Below are positions 8,220-16,494 of a stretch of DNA of 64,000 bases, one piece after another (position 1 is the stretch's first letter; each line of letters begins with the position of its first letter). The DNA is from CAZDDI01 sp964504195. Lineage in GTDB: Bacteria; Chloroflexota; Anaerolineae; B4-G1; SLSP01. Under the pieces are notes generated by a model. It was not told the DNA's origin and searched no databases. It was given only the letters and a program-made list of their open reading frames with translations. Both the position numbers and the translations under genes were made by a program. The stretch is taken from contig CAZDDI010000002.1 of assembly GCA_964504195.1 (NCBI GenBank), positions 1 to 64,000 on the forward strand, in the 5' to 3' direction.

Positions 8220-11200
8220 ATGCTACTCAAAGGACGCTTGATTGCCGAATCCCCCATCTATCGCGGGAATGCCCGCAAGACGCTCTTCACCCGCGATGGC
8301 GACGGCACGCAGCGACTGGTCTCGCTGGCTGGCGAAATCGGCGGGACGGCGCAATCCCTCATGGATGCGTTCATCGGCGGGACGGCAGATGGGCGCAACA
8401 TCGGCCTGCTCAACCGGCTGTGGGGGCGGCTGTTCGATGCCAAACTCCCCAACAACCTCATCTCGCAAGTGAAGTGCGAGCTCCAGAAAGATTCTTACAC
8501 CCGCGAGCATTTTTTCGATATGCGCATGGGCTTGAAGCTCGATGAGGATCGCTGGGCTTCTGAAGCCAACGCCAACTACAAGATGGAGACCATCTTCCGC
8601 AACGCCGTCTTCGATTTCGAGATGCGCGTGGATGATGGCGTGCTCGGCAGGGATCAGAACGCCGCGCAGCTCTACTATTTGCTGCAAGAGCTGGAAGCCG
8701 GACGCTTCTGGTTCGGCGCGGGGAAGAGCAAGGGCCTGGGCCGCCTCCGCCTGGAGCTCGATACGCCACTCCCCAAACCCAAAGCGCTGCCCAAAATCCA
8801 CCCGGACGTCAACCACCTGCACATCGAGCTCACGTTCGATGCGGCCAATCCCGTGCTGGTAGGCTGGAACTGGGGCAAAATTGATCCCGAAACCCCATCG
8901 TTTGCCGCCGTCGAAGGCCGGCTGCTCGTGGCCGCGATGCGCGACCTGCCTGAAGACATCCGCCAACGCCTGGAGCTGGTGCTGGGCGGCCCTATCCGCA
9001 GCGCCGATGATTGGAAGCGCAAGCTGGGCGAGTATCTGCCACGCACGCTCGCTATCTGGCTGCAAAGCCAGGGCAGCGGCGAGGTGGAAGTGTGGCTGCT
9101 ATCCACCGCCGCGCTCGATAAGCTCAGCAAGGGTAAGTTCGCGCTCGCCAAAGCCGTCATCAGCGCGGCGCGGCCCTTGTGCGATCAGCCCTTCCCCAGC
9201 CAGGAAGCCGCTGAAGCCGCATTCGTCGCGGCGTTGGGCGACAAGGCCAACATGGCCGGGCGGCTGGTCAAGGCGATGGAGTCACAACGCGAGACGCGCC
9301 ACGCGCTGCCCGCCGATGTGTGGGCGCAAGTGGCCGATACGTTGGGCTTCGATCCCGCGCTAGAGGCGCAAATCACGCCGGCGCTAGGCGACGAAGCCGC
9401 ACTCATCGCGTTGCTCAAGCCCGCGTGCGCCGCCATCCTGCCCCGCCTGCATCAACAGGTGGATCAGCAGATCAACCTACTGCAAAGCGACGCCTGGATT
9501 GACGCCGAAATCGCCAACCGCGAGGCCCACCTCAACATCAAGGTGATGCTGCTGGAGGGCAAGATCAAGGAGGCGGACTGGGAGAGCCGCACCCCGCCGC
9601 AGGGCGTGGGCACGCAGGCGTGGCAGACCTTCAAAGACGAGCACCGCCGCGTGCGCTACCGGCACATGACCCACCCTGCCAACTTGCGCAAGAGCATCAC
9701 CAACGACCAGAATTTCATCGCCTTTTTACAGTCATACCGCGACAGGGCCAGACAAGAGCTGGCCCAAGCCTACAACGTGGATTTCCGCAGCGGCGGGCCT
9801 TTCAATCGCGAAGTCTCGCGCAAGTACGGCAAGCCCTACGATACCATCTTCATGCGGATGCTGACCTGGTCGCCCTCTAACCGCAGCGAGGGCGCGTGGG
9901 AAGTCTATGTGCCGGGCAGCACCATCAAGGGTGCCTTCCGCCGCCGCGCGTCCCAAATCCTCAAAACGCTGGAAAGCGACCCCAAGAAGATCGAGGGGGT
10001 GCTGGATTTGCTGTTCGGGCGGCAGGGGCAGACGGGGCTGATCTACTTCTCCGATGCGTATCTGGCCGATCCGGTTGACCCGGCCAAAGCCTGGTGCTCG
10101 ATGGATGGTGTGCGCATGAACCCCGCGACGGGCCAGCCCATCGAGGCGGCCAAGTCGGATTACCTTTTCGCTTACGGCGAGGCGCTCAAGTTCCGTTTGC
10201 AACTGGATTTGCAGGACTTGCGCCCCGACGATATGCCCGCGCTCACGGTGTTCTTCCATCTGTTGCAGGATTTCCAGAATGGCGAGATCGTCATCGGCGG
10301 CGAGAAGACCAGCGGCTTCGGCTGGGTTGAGGCCGAGATTGCGGCGCTCAGCTGGTTGACCGGAAACCCGGCGGGGATGACCCAGGCGTTGTTTGGCGAG
10401 CGCGCGGTACACGCGGAGGGCGCGTGGCAGGGCTTGCAGCTGGAGGGGGCAGACGCCGCCGCCGTGCTGACCGCCCGCGAGCCGCTCGCGCTGCGCCGTT
10501 CGGCGCAGGTGCCGCCCACCGCCAAAGAGGGGTACGTCTCGCACCGCGCCTTCGGCGGCCACTGCGGGACGCTCGTGGTGGAGGCGGAGCTGCTCACGCC
10601 GCTGCATGTCCGCGAGAGCGGCGAGCCATCGCAACGCGCCAGCCTGCCCGATGGCCCGGTGAACGGGTGGGACTTCTTCTCGATGTCCCCGCCGGAGGCC
10701 GCCCACCGCGATGCGGAGCGCAGCTACGCGCTGCCCGCCAAGAGCCTGCGTGGCATGATCCGCCACCTCTACGCCATCGCCAGCGATTCGGCGAAGGAGA
10801 GCACGCACATCACCCAGCTCAACCCGGCGGATGCGCTCTTCGGCTGGGTGGGCAAAGGCACGAACCAATCGCTCATGGGGCGCGTAGTCATCGGCTTTGG
10901 GTTGTTCGATGCTGCGCCGGAGCTGGCGTGGTACAAGGTCCCGTACCCCTACACCGGCTGGCTGTACGCGCCGGGACAGGGGGCATGGCTGCAAGAGGCC
11001 GGCAAGTCCGTCCCGCGCCATCAGATTGCCAAAACGTGGCGGGTGTTCCAACACGCGCCGCTGGCCCCCATCGCCAAAACCCTGGAGAGCTTCACGCCCA
11101 ATACGGCGCAAGCCAGCTATTTCCGCGCCATCCTGCCCGGCGCGAAGGCGCGCTTCACCGTGCGCTTCTGGAATCTGGAGGATATCGAACTGCAACGGCT

Positions 11201-11444
11201 GATCTGGAGCATCACCCTGGAGCCGGGGCTGGGCCACAAGCTGGGCCACCACCGCTATCTGGGCTTCGGCAGCTTGCGCCTGAGCATCCTGCCGGAGAGC
11301 TACTTGATTGATTGGTCGAAACGGTACGCGGGCGGCGAGCCGGCCACCTGGCAGCAGCCGCTCACCACCGGCGATTGGATCAAGCCGCGCGCCATTGCCC
11401 ACTACGTCGAGCTACAGAAGGCATTGGATGTTGGAACCCTTTGA
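8220..11444 (+). CDS. Large CRISPR-associated RAMP (Cas7-like) protein with three RAMP domains
   Basis: The 1074-residue protein appears to fuse three Cas7-like RNA-binding RAMP units. Unit 1 (about 1-190) begins LKGRLIAESPIYRG and has the glycine-rich loop GAGKSKGLGRLRLE near 165. Unit 2 (about 515-710) has VPGSTIKGAFRRRA near 563 and GGEKTSGFGWVEAE near 692. Unit 3 (about 782-1025) has LPAKSLRGMIRHLY near 837 and GHKLGHHRYLGFGSLRL near 1003. These are the alpha-helical PGSS(I/L)KGxxR and G-rich signatures of type III backbone proteins. About 340 residues of mostly helical sequence of unknown role separate units 1 and 2. AAGGAGG lies eight bases before the ATG. The next gene overlaps its end by 17 bases. 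Compared with Cas7-11 (gRAMP) it is much shorter. Function in crRNA-guided RNA binding is inferred; catalytic residues are not assigned. Confidence 0.8.
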   Translation: MLLKGRLIAESPIYRGNARKTLFTRDGDGTQRLVSLAGEIGGTAQSLMDAFIGGTADGRNIGLLNRLWGRLFDAKLPNNLISQVKCELQKDSYTREHFFDMRMGLKLDEDRWASEANANYKMETIFRNAVFDFEMRVDDGVLGRDQNAAQLYYLLQELEAGRFWFGAGKSKGLGRLRLELDTPLPKPKALPKIHPDVNHLHIELTFDAANPVLVGWNWGKIDPETPSFAAVEGRLLVAAMRDLPEDIRQRLELVLGGPIRSADDWKRKLGEYLPRTLAIWLQSQGSGEVEVWLLSTAALDKLSKGKFALAKAVISAARPLCDQPFPSQEAAEAAFVAALGDKANMAGRLVKAMESQRETRHALPADVWAQVADTLGFDPALEAQITPALGDEAALIALLKPACAAILPRLHQQVDQQINLLQSDAWIDAEIANREAHLNIKVMLLEGKIKEADWESRTPPQGVGTQAWQTFKDEHRRVRYRHMTHPANLRKSITNDQNFIAFLQSYRDRARQELAQAYNVDFRSGGPFNREVSRKYGKPYDTIFMRMLTWSPSNRSEGAWEVYVPGSTIKGAFRRRASQILKTLESDPKKIEGVLDLLFGRQGQTGLIYFSDAYLADPVDPAKAWCSMDGVRMNPATGQPIEAAKSDYLFAYGEALKFRLQLDLQDLRPDDMPALTVFFHLLQDFQNGEIVIGGEKTSGFGWVEAEIAALSWLTGNPAGMTQALFGERAVHAEGAWQGLQLEGADAAAVLTAREPLALRRSAQVPPTAKEGYVSHRAFGGHCGTLVVEAELLTPLHVRESGEPSQRASLPDGPVNGWDFFSMSPPEAAHRDAERSYALPAKSLRGMIRHLYAIASDSAKESTHITQLNPADALFGWVGKGTNQSLMGRVVIGFGLFDAAPELAWYKVPYPYTGWLYAPGQGAWLQEAGKSVPRHQIAKTWRVFQHAPLAPIAKTLESFTPNTAQASYFRAILPGAKARFTVRFWNLEDIELQRLIWSITLEPGLGHKLGHHRYLGFGSLRLSILPESYLIDWSKRYAGGEPATWQQPLTTGDWIKPRAIAHYVELQKALDVGTL

Positions 11445-12294
11445 TTGGATTCGCCTATCGCGTAGCGGCGCGGAATTACTGGCAACGCTACACTACATAG
11501 AGGCCCATCCCGAGCTCCCCGCCAGCGGCGGGGAGCTCGCGCCGCCCCGCTCGGCGTTGCAGCAGCCTTGCGAGCGCTGCGGCCTGTATCCGCGCCTCAA
11601 GCAACAACGCTTCTGTGAAACCTGCAAGACCATCCTGAACTGGGGGCATCAGCTCTACCTGCACTCGCGGCACATTACGATGGTGTGGGGCTATGTCACC
11701 CAGCTCCCGCGCCAACTGCGCGGCGGATCGCCGTTCCCCGCTGGGACCACGCTCCGTACCTACGTTCACGATACGCAGCATTTCCTCGCTGTACTGCCGC
11801 AAAAGCAGCTGCAACCCTGGCTCCAGGAGCTCGCACTCTACAACGGCGGGGAGCTCAAGGGGTTGCTTCAGATCTTCCCCGGCAGCAGCGGCAAGCACAC
11901 GCCTATGAATGAGCTGCTGATCCGCGTAGCGCATCACGAGGCGCGCTTCCCGCCGGATCGCCTGCGCGTGCGCTTCCTGGCTGCCCCGCACTACATCTAC
12001 CACTTGCAAGAGTTCGACCGCGAGGGCGTGTTGACCTTCGAGCTGGCGGATTTCCTCAGCACACTGGAAATGGCTGCGATTTTCCGCACGCTGCTGTTGC
12101 CCGATGAGCAGTCCGCGCTGCGCGAGCTGCTCAAGCTGCGCGACGACGCCGAGGCGCAGTTCTATTGGGGGCGCTTCCTGGGGCAGATCAAGCCCGAAGT
12201 ACGGGATATGCTGAACGCCTGGCGCATCCGCCGCTGGTCGAAGGCGCAGGTGGAGTTGCTCTACCGGTTGAGCGATTATGTTAAATTTTACTGA
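11428..12294 (+). CDS. Zinc-ribbon protein of unknown function in the RAMP/Cas6 locus
   Basis: I do not recognise the family of this 288-residue protein. A clear zinc-binding pattern, CERCG near residue 48 and CETCK near 63 followed by ILNWGHQL, resembles the Cys4 ribbon that lies between the HD and palm domains of Cas10. No HD motif or GGDD-type polymerase motif is present. The rest, from about residue 80, is a mixed then helical sequence ending in aromatic YRLSDYVKFY. The gene overlaps the RAMP gene by 17 bases and the Cas6-like gene by 17 bases, a tight translational coupling that argues for one complex. A reduced Cas10-like subunit or a new small subunit are both possible. Confidence 0.7.
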   Translation: MLEPFDWIRLSRSGAELLATLHYIEAHPELPASGGELAPPRSALQQPCERCGLYPRLKQQRFCETCKTILNWGHQLYLHSRHITMVWGYVTQLPRQLRGGSPFPAGTTLRTYVHDTQHFLAVLPQKQLQPWLQELALYNGGELKGLLQIFPGSSGKHTPMNELLIRVAHHEARFPPDRLRVRFLAAPHYIYHLQEFDREGVLTFELADFLSTLEMAAIFRTLLLPDEQSALRELLKLRDDAEAQFYWGRFLGQIKPEVRDMLNAWRIRRWSKAQVELLYRLSDYVKFY

Positions 12295-13306
12295 ACCTAT
12301 CAACCTGATCCGTTATCTGATTGTGGCGCGCACGCAGCACAGCCTGGTGACGCTCGCGCCGAACTTCACGCGGGAGCTCTCGACCGTGTGGGGCGAACTC
12401 GTCGCAGGGATGTTGCCCACCCGCGAGGCCGGCAAATGGCGCAAGACGCGGGAGCTGTGGGAGCGCGAGTTCGGGCCGCAAGCTAAAGCCGCGCCGCAAG
12501 AGGATTTCCTGCTCACCAACATCCCCACGTCGCCCTGGCCCATCGAGGCGGTGCTGCTGCCGTACACGGTGAAGGATACCTTTGGGCTGAACGAGCCGGT
12601 GGTGTGGGAGCTGAAGCTGCTCGGCGATGCGGCGGATCACGGGCTGTTCCTGGAGCAGCTGTTGCCCGCGCTGGAGCTCGCGGCGACGCAGCCACAAGCG
12701 GGCGAGAGCCGGGGCTTCTGGGGGCAGTTCCGCATCGAGGCGATTTACGCGGCGCATGGCCCACGCTGGCGGCCCTTCGTGATGGATGGCAAGCTCGATT
12801 TGCGCCGCCGCCGCCCCTCCCCGGCGCAGTGGGCTGAAGGGTGGGCGTTTGCGCCGGAGGGCAATGCCCGCTTGCAAACGCTGACCTGGCTCACGCCGTT
12901 CGATATGCGCGTCAAGCCGGAGCGCCCGTTGGAGCGCGAGCCGCGACGCAAGCGCACCATCGCCAAGCACGATGTCCCCACGCTCGAAGGGCTGGTGCGC
13001 GCGCTGCTGGCGCGAATGGCGCAGCTGCAATCGGGCGAGCCCAGCAGCGAGGATGACGCATGGGCATTGCTGCCCGCCGAGGAGCAGACTGCGCTGTGGG
13101 AGACGCTCAATCAGCTGCGCGAGCGTCCGCAACACAAGAAATATCAATTTGCGCAGCCGCCGGTGGGCGCTTACGGTGCGTGGATCGGCGAGCAAACCTT
13201 CGCCACGCCCATCCCGCAAAACCTCATTCCGTACCTGGAGCTGGCTTCGATCCTGCATGTGGGGCATTTCACGCACTATGGCTGCGGGACATTCCGCTTA
13301 CGGTGA
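12278..13306 (+). CDS. Cas6-like CRISPR RAMP endoribonuclease
   Basis: Cas6 proteins cut CRISPR precursor RNA within repeats. This 342-residue protein shows the Cas6 layout: a first ferredoxin-like half with FLEQLLPALELAAT followed by GFWGQFRIEAIYA (about 125-165), and a C-terminal half ending in the glycine-rich loop ILHVGHFTHYGCGTFRL (about 323-340), close to the consensus of the Cas6 C-terminal domain. A basic stretch, EREPRRKRTIAKHD, near 215-228 could contact RNA. The catalytic residue is not assigned. It is translationally coupled to the zinc-ribbon gene, which makes the three genes one operon. No repeat array is present nearby for it to process. Confidence 0.75.
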   Translation: MLNFTEPINLIRYLIVARTQHSLVTLAPNFTRELSTVWGELVAGMLPTREAGKWRKTRELWEREFGPQAKAAPQEDFLLTNIPTSPWPIEAVLLPYTVKDTFGLNEPVVWELKLLGDAADHGLFLEQLLPALELAATQPQAGESRGFWGQFRIEAIYAAHGPRWRPFVMDGKLDLRRRRPSPAQWAEGWAFAPEGNARLQTLTWLTPFDMRVKPERPLEREPRRKRTIAKHDVPTLEGLVRALLARMAQLQSGEPSSEDDAWALLPAEEQTALWETLNQLRERPQHKKYQFAQPPVGAYGAWIGEQTFATPIPQNLIPYLELASILHVGHFTHYGCGTFRLR

Positions 13307-13340
13307 AGCGGGTTACTCTTCCGCGCATAACCAATCAGCG

Positions 13341-13382
13341 GCAAGCAGCAAGCAGCAAGTAGCAAGTAGCAAGTAGCAAGTA
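13341..13382. repeat. Tandem 7-bp repeat, six units
   Basis: Two units GCAAGCA and four units GCAAGTA follow each other without interruption just after the Cas6-like gene. The unit is too short and lacks spacers, so it is not a CRISPR array. It may vary in copy number by slippage. Confidence 0.85.
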
Positions 13383-13403
13383 GTTACCCAATTTTGATTC
13401 GCC

Positions 13404-13421
13404 ATTCGCAATTCGCCATTC
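13404..13421. repeat. 18-bp dispersed repeat, copy 2
   Basis: This is an exact copy of the sequence at 6558-6575. It lies 17 bases before the nitroreductase start and overlaps the region where its promoter would be. Confidence 0.6.
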
Positions 13422-13437
13422 CAACAAGGAGGACATC

Positions 13438-13947
13438 ATGGATACCATGCAAGCCATTCTGACCCGGCGCAGTGTGCGCAAGTATACAGATCAACCCGTC
13501 ACCCCGGAGCTGGTGGAAACCTTTCTGCGCGCGGCGATGCACGCGCCTTCGGCAATCAACCAGCAACCCTGGCAGTTTGTGGTGCTCGATGACCCCGCAC
13601 TACTGGCGCGCATCCCCGACGTGAACCCCTACGCCAGCATGGCCGCGCACGCGCCGCTCGGCATCTTGATTTGCGGCGATTTGAGCCTCGAAAAATCACC
13701 CGATTACTGGGTGCAGGATTGCGCCGCTGCGACGCAGAACTTGCTCCTGGCCGTTCACGCGCACGGGCTGGGCGCAGTGTGGACGGGCATCTATCCGCGC
13801 ACCGAACGGGTAGCGAGCTACCGCGCCCTGCTCGATTTGCCGGAACACATCATCCCGTTTGCCTTTATCGTTATCGGTTACCCCGCGCAAGAACCCGCGC
13901 CGCAAGACCGCTATCGCGCCGAGCGCGTGCATCAGAATAAGTGGTAG
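13438..13947 (+). CDS. Nitroreductase family protein
   Basis: This FMN-dependent, NAD(P)H-using oxidoreductase has 169 residues, the short form of the family. It begins with the flavin-phosphate motif RRSVRKYTDQPV (about 10-21), continues with the conserved HAPSAINQQPWQFVV (about 36-50), and has GLGAVWTGIYP near 110, the usual loop before the last helices. The ATG has AAGGAGG six bases upstream. It is not coupled to the Cas6-like gene (131-base gap) and is followed by a perfect hairpin. Physiological substrate is unknown; members reduce quinones, nitroaromatics or remove iodine from tyrosine. Confidence 0.92.
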   Translation: MDTMQAILTRRSVRKYTDQPVTPELVETFLRAAMHAPSAINQQPWQFVVLDDPALLARIPDVNPYASMAAHAPLGILICGDLSLEKSPDYWVQDCAAATQNLLLAVHAHGLGAVWTGIYPRTERVASYRALLDLPEHIIPFAFIVIGYPAQEPAPQDRYRAERVHQNKW

Positions 13948-13952
13948 GGGCG

Positions 13953-14003
13953 TAAAACGTGAAACGTAAAAACGGGATCAGACAAATTACGTTTCACGTT
14001 TTA
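13953..14003. repeat. TAAAACG-type hairpin, perfect 17-bp inverted repeat
   Basis: TAAAACGTGAAACGTAA (13953-13969) and its exact inverted copy (13987-14003) flank 17 bases. It begins five bases after the nitroreductase stop. Related hairpins lie just after dtd (20051) and the aldo/keto reductase gene (22169). It may act as a terminator or mRNA 3' protector, or be a mobile palindromic unit. Confidence 0.8.
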
Positions 14004-14032
14004 TGAATGCGCGAATTTGCCATAGTCTGTGC

Positions 14033-14060
14033 GCCATTGCAGTCACCACGCTGCAATGGC
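14033..14060. terminator. Hairpin upstream of the UDP-glucose dehydrogenase gene
   Basis: GCCATTGCAG and its exact inverted copy form a ten-base-pair stem around an eight-base loop. No T run follows, so this could be a terminator for the nitroreductase transcript or an operator for the next gene. Confidence 0.4.
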
Positions 14061-14128
14061 ATTGAGTATCCCCTCTTTTGTGGTATCATGCCCCGCGTAA
14101 ACCCTCATTAATTAAGGAGATTGCAAGT

Positions 14129-15451
14129 ATGAAAAACATCACCGTTATCGGTGTCGGTTATGTAGGACTGGTGAGCGGCACATGTTTTGCCGACCTGGGC
14201 AACCGCGTGACCTGTCTCGACATCAGCGAGGAGCGCATTGCCAACCTCAAGCAGGGCATCCTCCCCATCTACGAGCCGGGGCTGGAAGAGCTGGTGGAGC
14301 GCAATGTGCAGGCGGGCCGCCTGATCTTCACTACGTCTTACGCGGACGCGCTGAAAGACGCCGAGTTCGTCTTCATCGCCGTCGGCACGCCCTCCGATGT
14401 AGACGGGCAGGCCGATCTGCGCTATGTGCGCATGGCGGCGGAAACCATCGCCGATGTGATGGATCACCCCATGATTATCGTTAACAAATCCACTGTGCCC
14501 GTAGGGACAGGCGACTGGGTGGCCGACATCATCCGCAACCGCCGCCCCGATGCGCCGGAGTTCGCGGTGGTCTCCTGCCCGGAATTCCTCAAGGAAGGCT
14601 CGGCCATCAGCGATTTTATGAACCCTGACCGCACGGTGTTGGGTTCGACCGACAAACACGCTGCCGAGCAGGTGGCGCAAATCCACTTACCCTTGCGCTC
14701 TACCATTATGCTCACCGACCTGCGCACTGCTGAGATGATTAAGTACGCCTCCAACGCCTTCCTGGCGACCAAGATATCCTTTATCAATGAAATCGCCAAC
14801 ATCTGCGAGGCGTTGGGCGCGGACGTGAAGGAAGTGGCAACCGGCATGGGGCTGGATGCGCGCATCGGCCCGCAGTTCCTCAATGCCGGGTTGGGGTGGG
14901 GCGGCTCGTGCTTCCCCAAAGACGTGAAGGCGCTCACGTACATGGCGGAGACCGAAGGCCGGCACCCGCACTTGCTCCATGCCGTCATGGACATCAACGC
15001 CGACCAGCGCCGCGCCGCCGTGCGCAAGCTCAAGGAGCTGCTGGGCGGTGACCTCAAGGGCAAGGTCATCGGCCTGCTGGGGCTGGCCTTCAAGCCCAAC
15101 ACCGATGATATGCGCGACGCCCCCTCGGTGGACATTGCCCGCTATTTGCAACAGGAAGGGGCCAAGTTGCGCGCCTACGACCCGGTGGCGATGGATAACG
15201 CGCGCCGTATTATGCCCGAAGTGACGTTGCTCGATAATGCCTACGCCGTCGCCGAAGGCGCGGATGCGCTGATCCTGGTGGCGGAGTGGAACGAGTTCAA
15301 GAACCTCGATCTGCAAAAAATTAAGGGGCTGATGAACCAGCCGGTGCTGGTGGATGGGCGCAACATCTACGATCCGGCTCTGGTGCGCGCGGCGGGCTTC
15401 CAGTATCGTGCGATTGGGCGCGGGTATGATGGTGAAGGCCTCGAAGCGTGA
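14129..15451 (+). CDS. UDP-glucose 6-dehydrogenase
   Basis: This enzyme oxidises UDP-glucose to UDP-glucuronate with two NAD, feeding polysaccharide synthesis. The 440-residue protein starts with the Rossmann motif ITVIGVGYVGLVSG and has KSTVPVGTG near 123, CPEFLKEGSAISDF near 150, the central-helix KYASNAFLATKISFINEIAN near 205, and the catalytic cysteine in GWGGSCFPKDVKAL near 262. The NAD-binding C-terminal half shows LGLAFKPNTDDMRDAPS. The start at 14129 has AAGGAGA ten bases upstream. The frame extends 17 codons further without a binding site. Its end overlaps the PfkB gene. No sugar transferase genes are adjacent. Confidence 0.94.
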   Translation: MKNITVIGVGYVGLVSGTCFADLGNRVTCLDISEERIANLKQGILPIYEPGLEELVERNVQAGRLIFTTSYADALKDAEFVFIAVGTPSDVDGQADLRYVRMAAETIADVMDHPMIIVNKSTVPVGTGDWVADIIRNRRPDAPEFAVVSCPEFLKEGSAISDFMNPDRTVLGSTDKHAAEQVAQIHLPLRSTIMLTDLRTAEMIKYASNAFLATKISFINEIANICEALGADVKEVATGMGLDARIGPQFLNAGLGWGGSCFPKDVKALTYMAETEGRHPHLLHAVMDINADQRRAAVRKLKELLGGDLKGKVIGLLGLAFKPNTDDMRDAPSVDIARYLQQEGAKLRAYDPVAMDNARRIMPEVTLLDNAYAVAEGADALILVAEWNEFKNLDLQKIKGLMNQPVLVDGRNIYDPALVRAAGFQYRAIGRGYDGEGLEA

Positions 15452-16358
15452 TACAATAGTGGTGGTGGGCGGGCCAGCAATGGATTTGCTGGCCCGCGTC
15501 TCCGCTTTCCCCGCACCCGACGGTAACGCCGCCGTGAGCGAGCTGCTCCGGCTGCCGGGCGGTATGGCCGCCAATGTCGCCGTCGCCTTAGCGCGCTTGG
15601 GCCACACCGTGACCCTGCACGGCCTCACCGGCGATGACGCCATCGGCGACGAGCTGCGCGTTCTGCTCACCACTGCCGGTGTGGATGTATCGCGCTTGTT
15701 GCGACGCGCGCAGACCGCTTCCCACAGCTGCTTCATCGCCGTGAACCCCGCCGGGGAGCGGATGATCTTCGGCCTGCCGGGCGTCATCGCGTTGGAAGAC
15801 CCGGCGGAGCTCGATACGGAGCTGCTCCGGCAGGCGCACGCGGTGCATATCGGCCCTGGGCCAACCGCCGTAGCCGAGGCCGCCGTTGCCGCAGCCCGCG
15901 CGGGCGATGTGGCCTGGCTCACCTACGCGCCGGGCGATATTCTGATGTACCAGCAACCGTCAGGTGTGCTGCGCATTGCGCCGCTGGTAGATGTGTTGAT
16001 CCTGAACCAGGTGGAGGCGGGCATTCTCACGGGGTGCGCGTCACCGCGCGCGGCGGCAGAGGCGCTCTTGAATGTGCCCCGGCGCGCGCTGCTTATCACG
16101 CTAGGGGCGGAGGGTGTGTGGGTGGGCGCGGCAGGTGCGCTCGAGTGGCTGCCCGCGTACCCCGTCGCCGCCGTTGCGGATACCACCGGCGCGGGCGATG
16201 CGTTTACCGCCGGCGCGTTGACCGGGCTGCTGCGTGGCGAATCCGTCCGAGACGCTGCGCGACTGGGATCCGCCGTCGCCGCGCTCAAAATCCAGCAGGC
16301 GGGCGCGCAAGCCGGCCTCCCCGACCTGGCAACCGCGCTCGCGTTGCGAGATGGATAA
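15426..16358 (+). CDS. PfkB family carbohydrate or nucleoside kinase
   Basis: This is a ribokinase-fold kinase transferring phosphate from ATP to a sugar or nucleoside. The 310-residue product has the family's first signature, LRLPGGMAANVAVALARLG (about 43-61), and the second, DTTGAGDAFTAGALTGLL near 250, with the catalytic aspartate in GAGD. Two consecutive ATGs (15426 and 15429) are possible starts. They overlap the 3' end of the UDP-glucose dehydrogenase gene by about 25 bases, and only a weak GGGCGCGGG lies upstream. The substrate cannot be assigned; adjacent UDP-glucose dehydrogenase hints at sugar metabolism only. Confidence 0.88.
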   Translation: MMVKASKRDTIVVVGGPAMDLLARVSAFPAPDGNAAVSELLRLPGGMAANVAVALARLGHTVTLHGLTGDDAIGDELRVLLTTAGVDVSRLLRRAQTASHSCFIAVNPAGERMIFGLPGVIALEDPAELDTELLRQAHAVHIGPGPTAVAEAAVAAARAGDVAWLTYAPGDILMYQQPSGVLRIAPLVDVLILNQVEAGILTGCASPRAAAEALLNVPRRALLITLGAEGVWVGAAGALEWLPAYPVAAVADTTGAGDAFTAGALTGLLRGESVRDAARLGSAVAALKIQQAGAQAGLPDLATALALRDG

Positions 16359-16365
16359 GATTACT

Positions 16366-16430
16366 TCACGCAGAGGCGCAAATCTGCAAAAAGAGAGAAA
16401 AAACTTAGCGTTCTTAGCGGCTTTGCGTGA
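16366..16430. repeat. Imperfect palindromic intergenic element
   Basis: TCACGCAGAGGCGC (16366-16379) pairs with GCGGCTTTGCGTGA (16417-16430) with 12 of 14 matches. The loop contains CTTAGCGTTCTTAGCGG, a phrase common in short dispersed repeats of several phyla. It fills most of the gap between the PfkB and first M16 genes. Confidence 0.55.
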
Positions 16431-16494
16431 GATTCTCATAATCTCTGTGAACTCTGTGTCTCTGTGGTGAATAACCCTGTAAGCGAGGTATATT

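Noticed and set aside
9732..11402. 556-residue open frame antisense to the RAMP gene
   Set aside because: It is a codon-bias shadow: rich in Arg, Gln, Ala and His with no domain, while the plus-strand frame carries RAMP motifs throughout.
8220..11444. Identification as Cas7-11 (type III-E gRAMP)
   Set aside because: Only three RAMP signatures are seen, the length is 1074 residues against well over 1300, and TPR-CHAT or other III-E partners are absent.
13341..13382. Short tandem repeats right after the Cas6-like gene as a CRISPR array
   Set aside because: The unit is seven bases, uninterrupted and without spacers, so it cannot be a CRISPR array.
14687..15922. 411-residue minus-strand frame across the UDP-glucose dehydrogenase and PfkB genes
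   Set aside because: It spans two well-supported genes on the other strand, is low in complexity and has no start signals.
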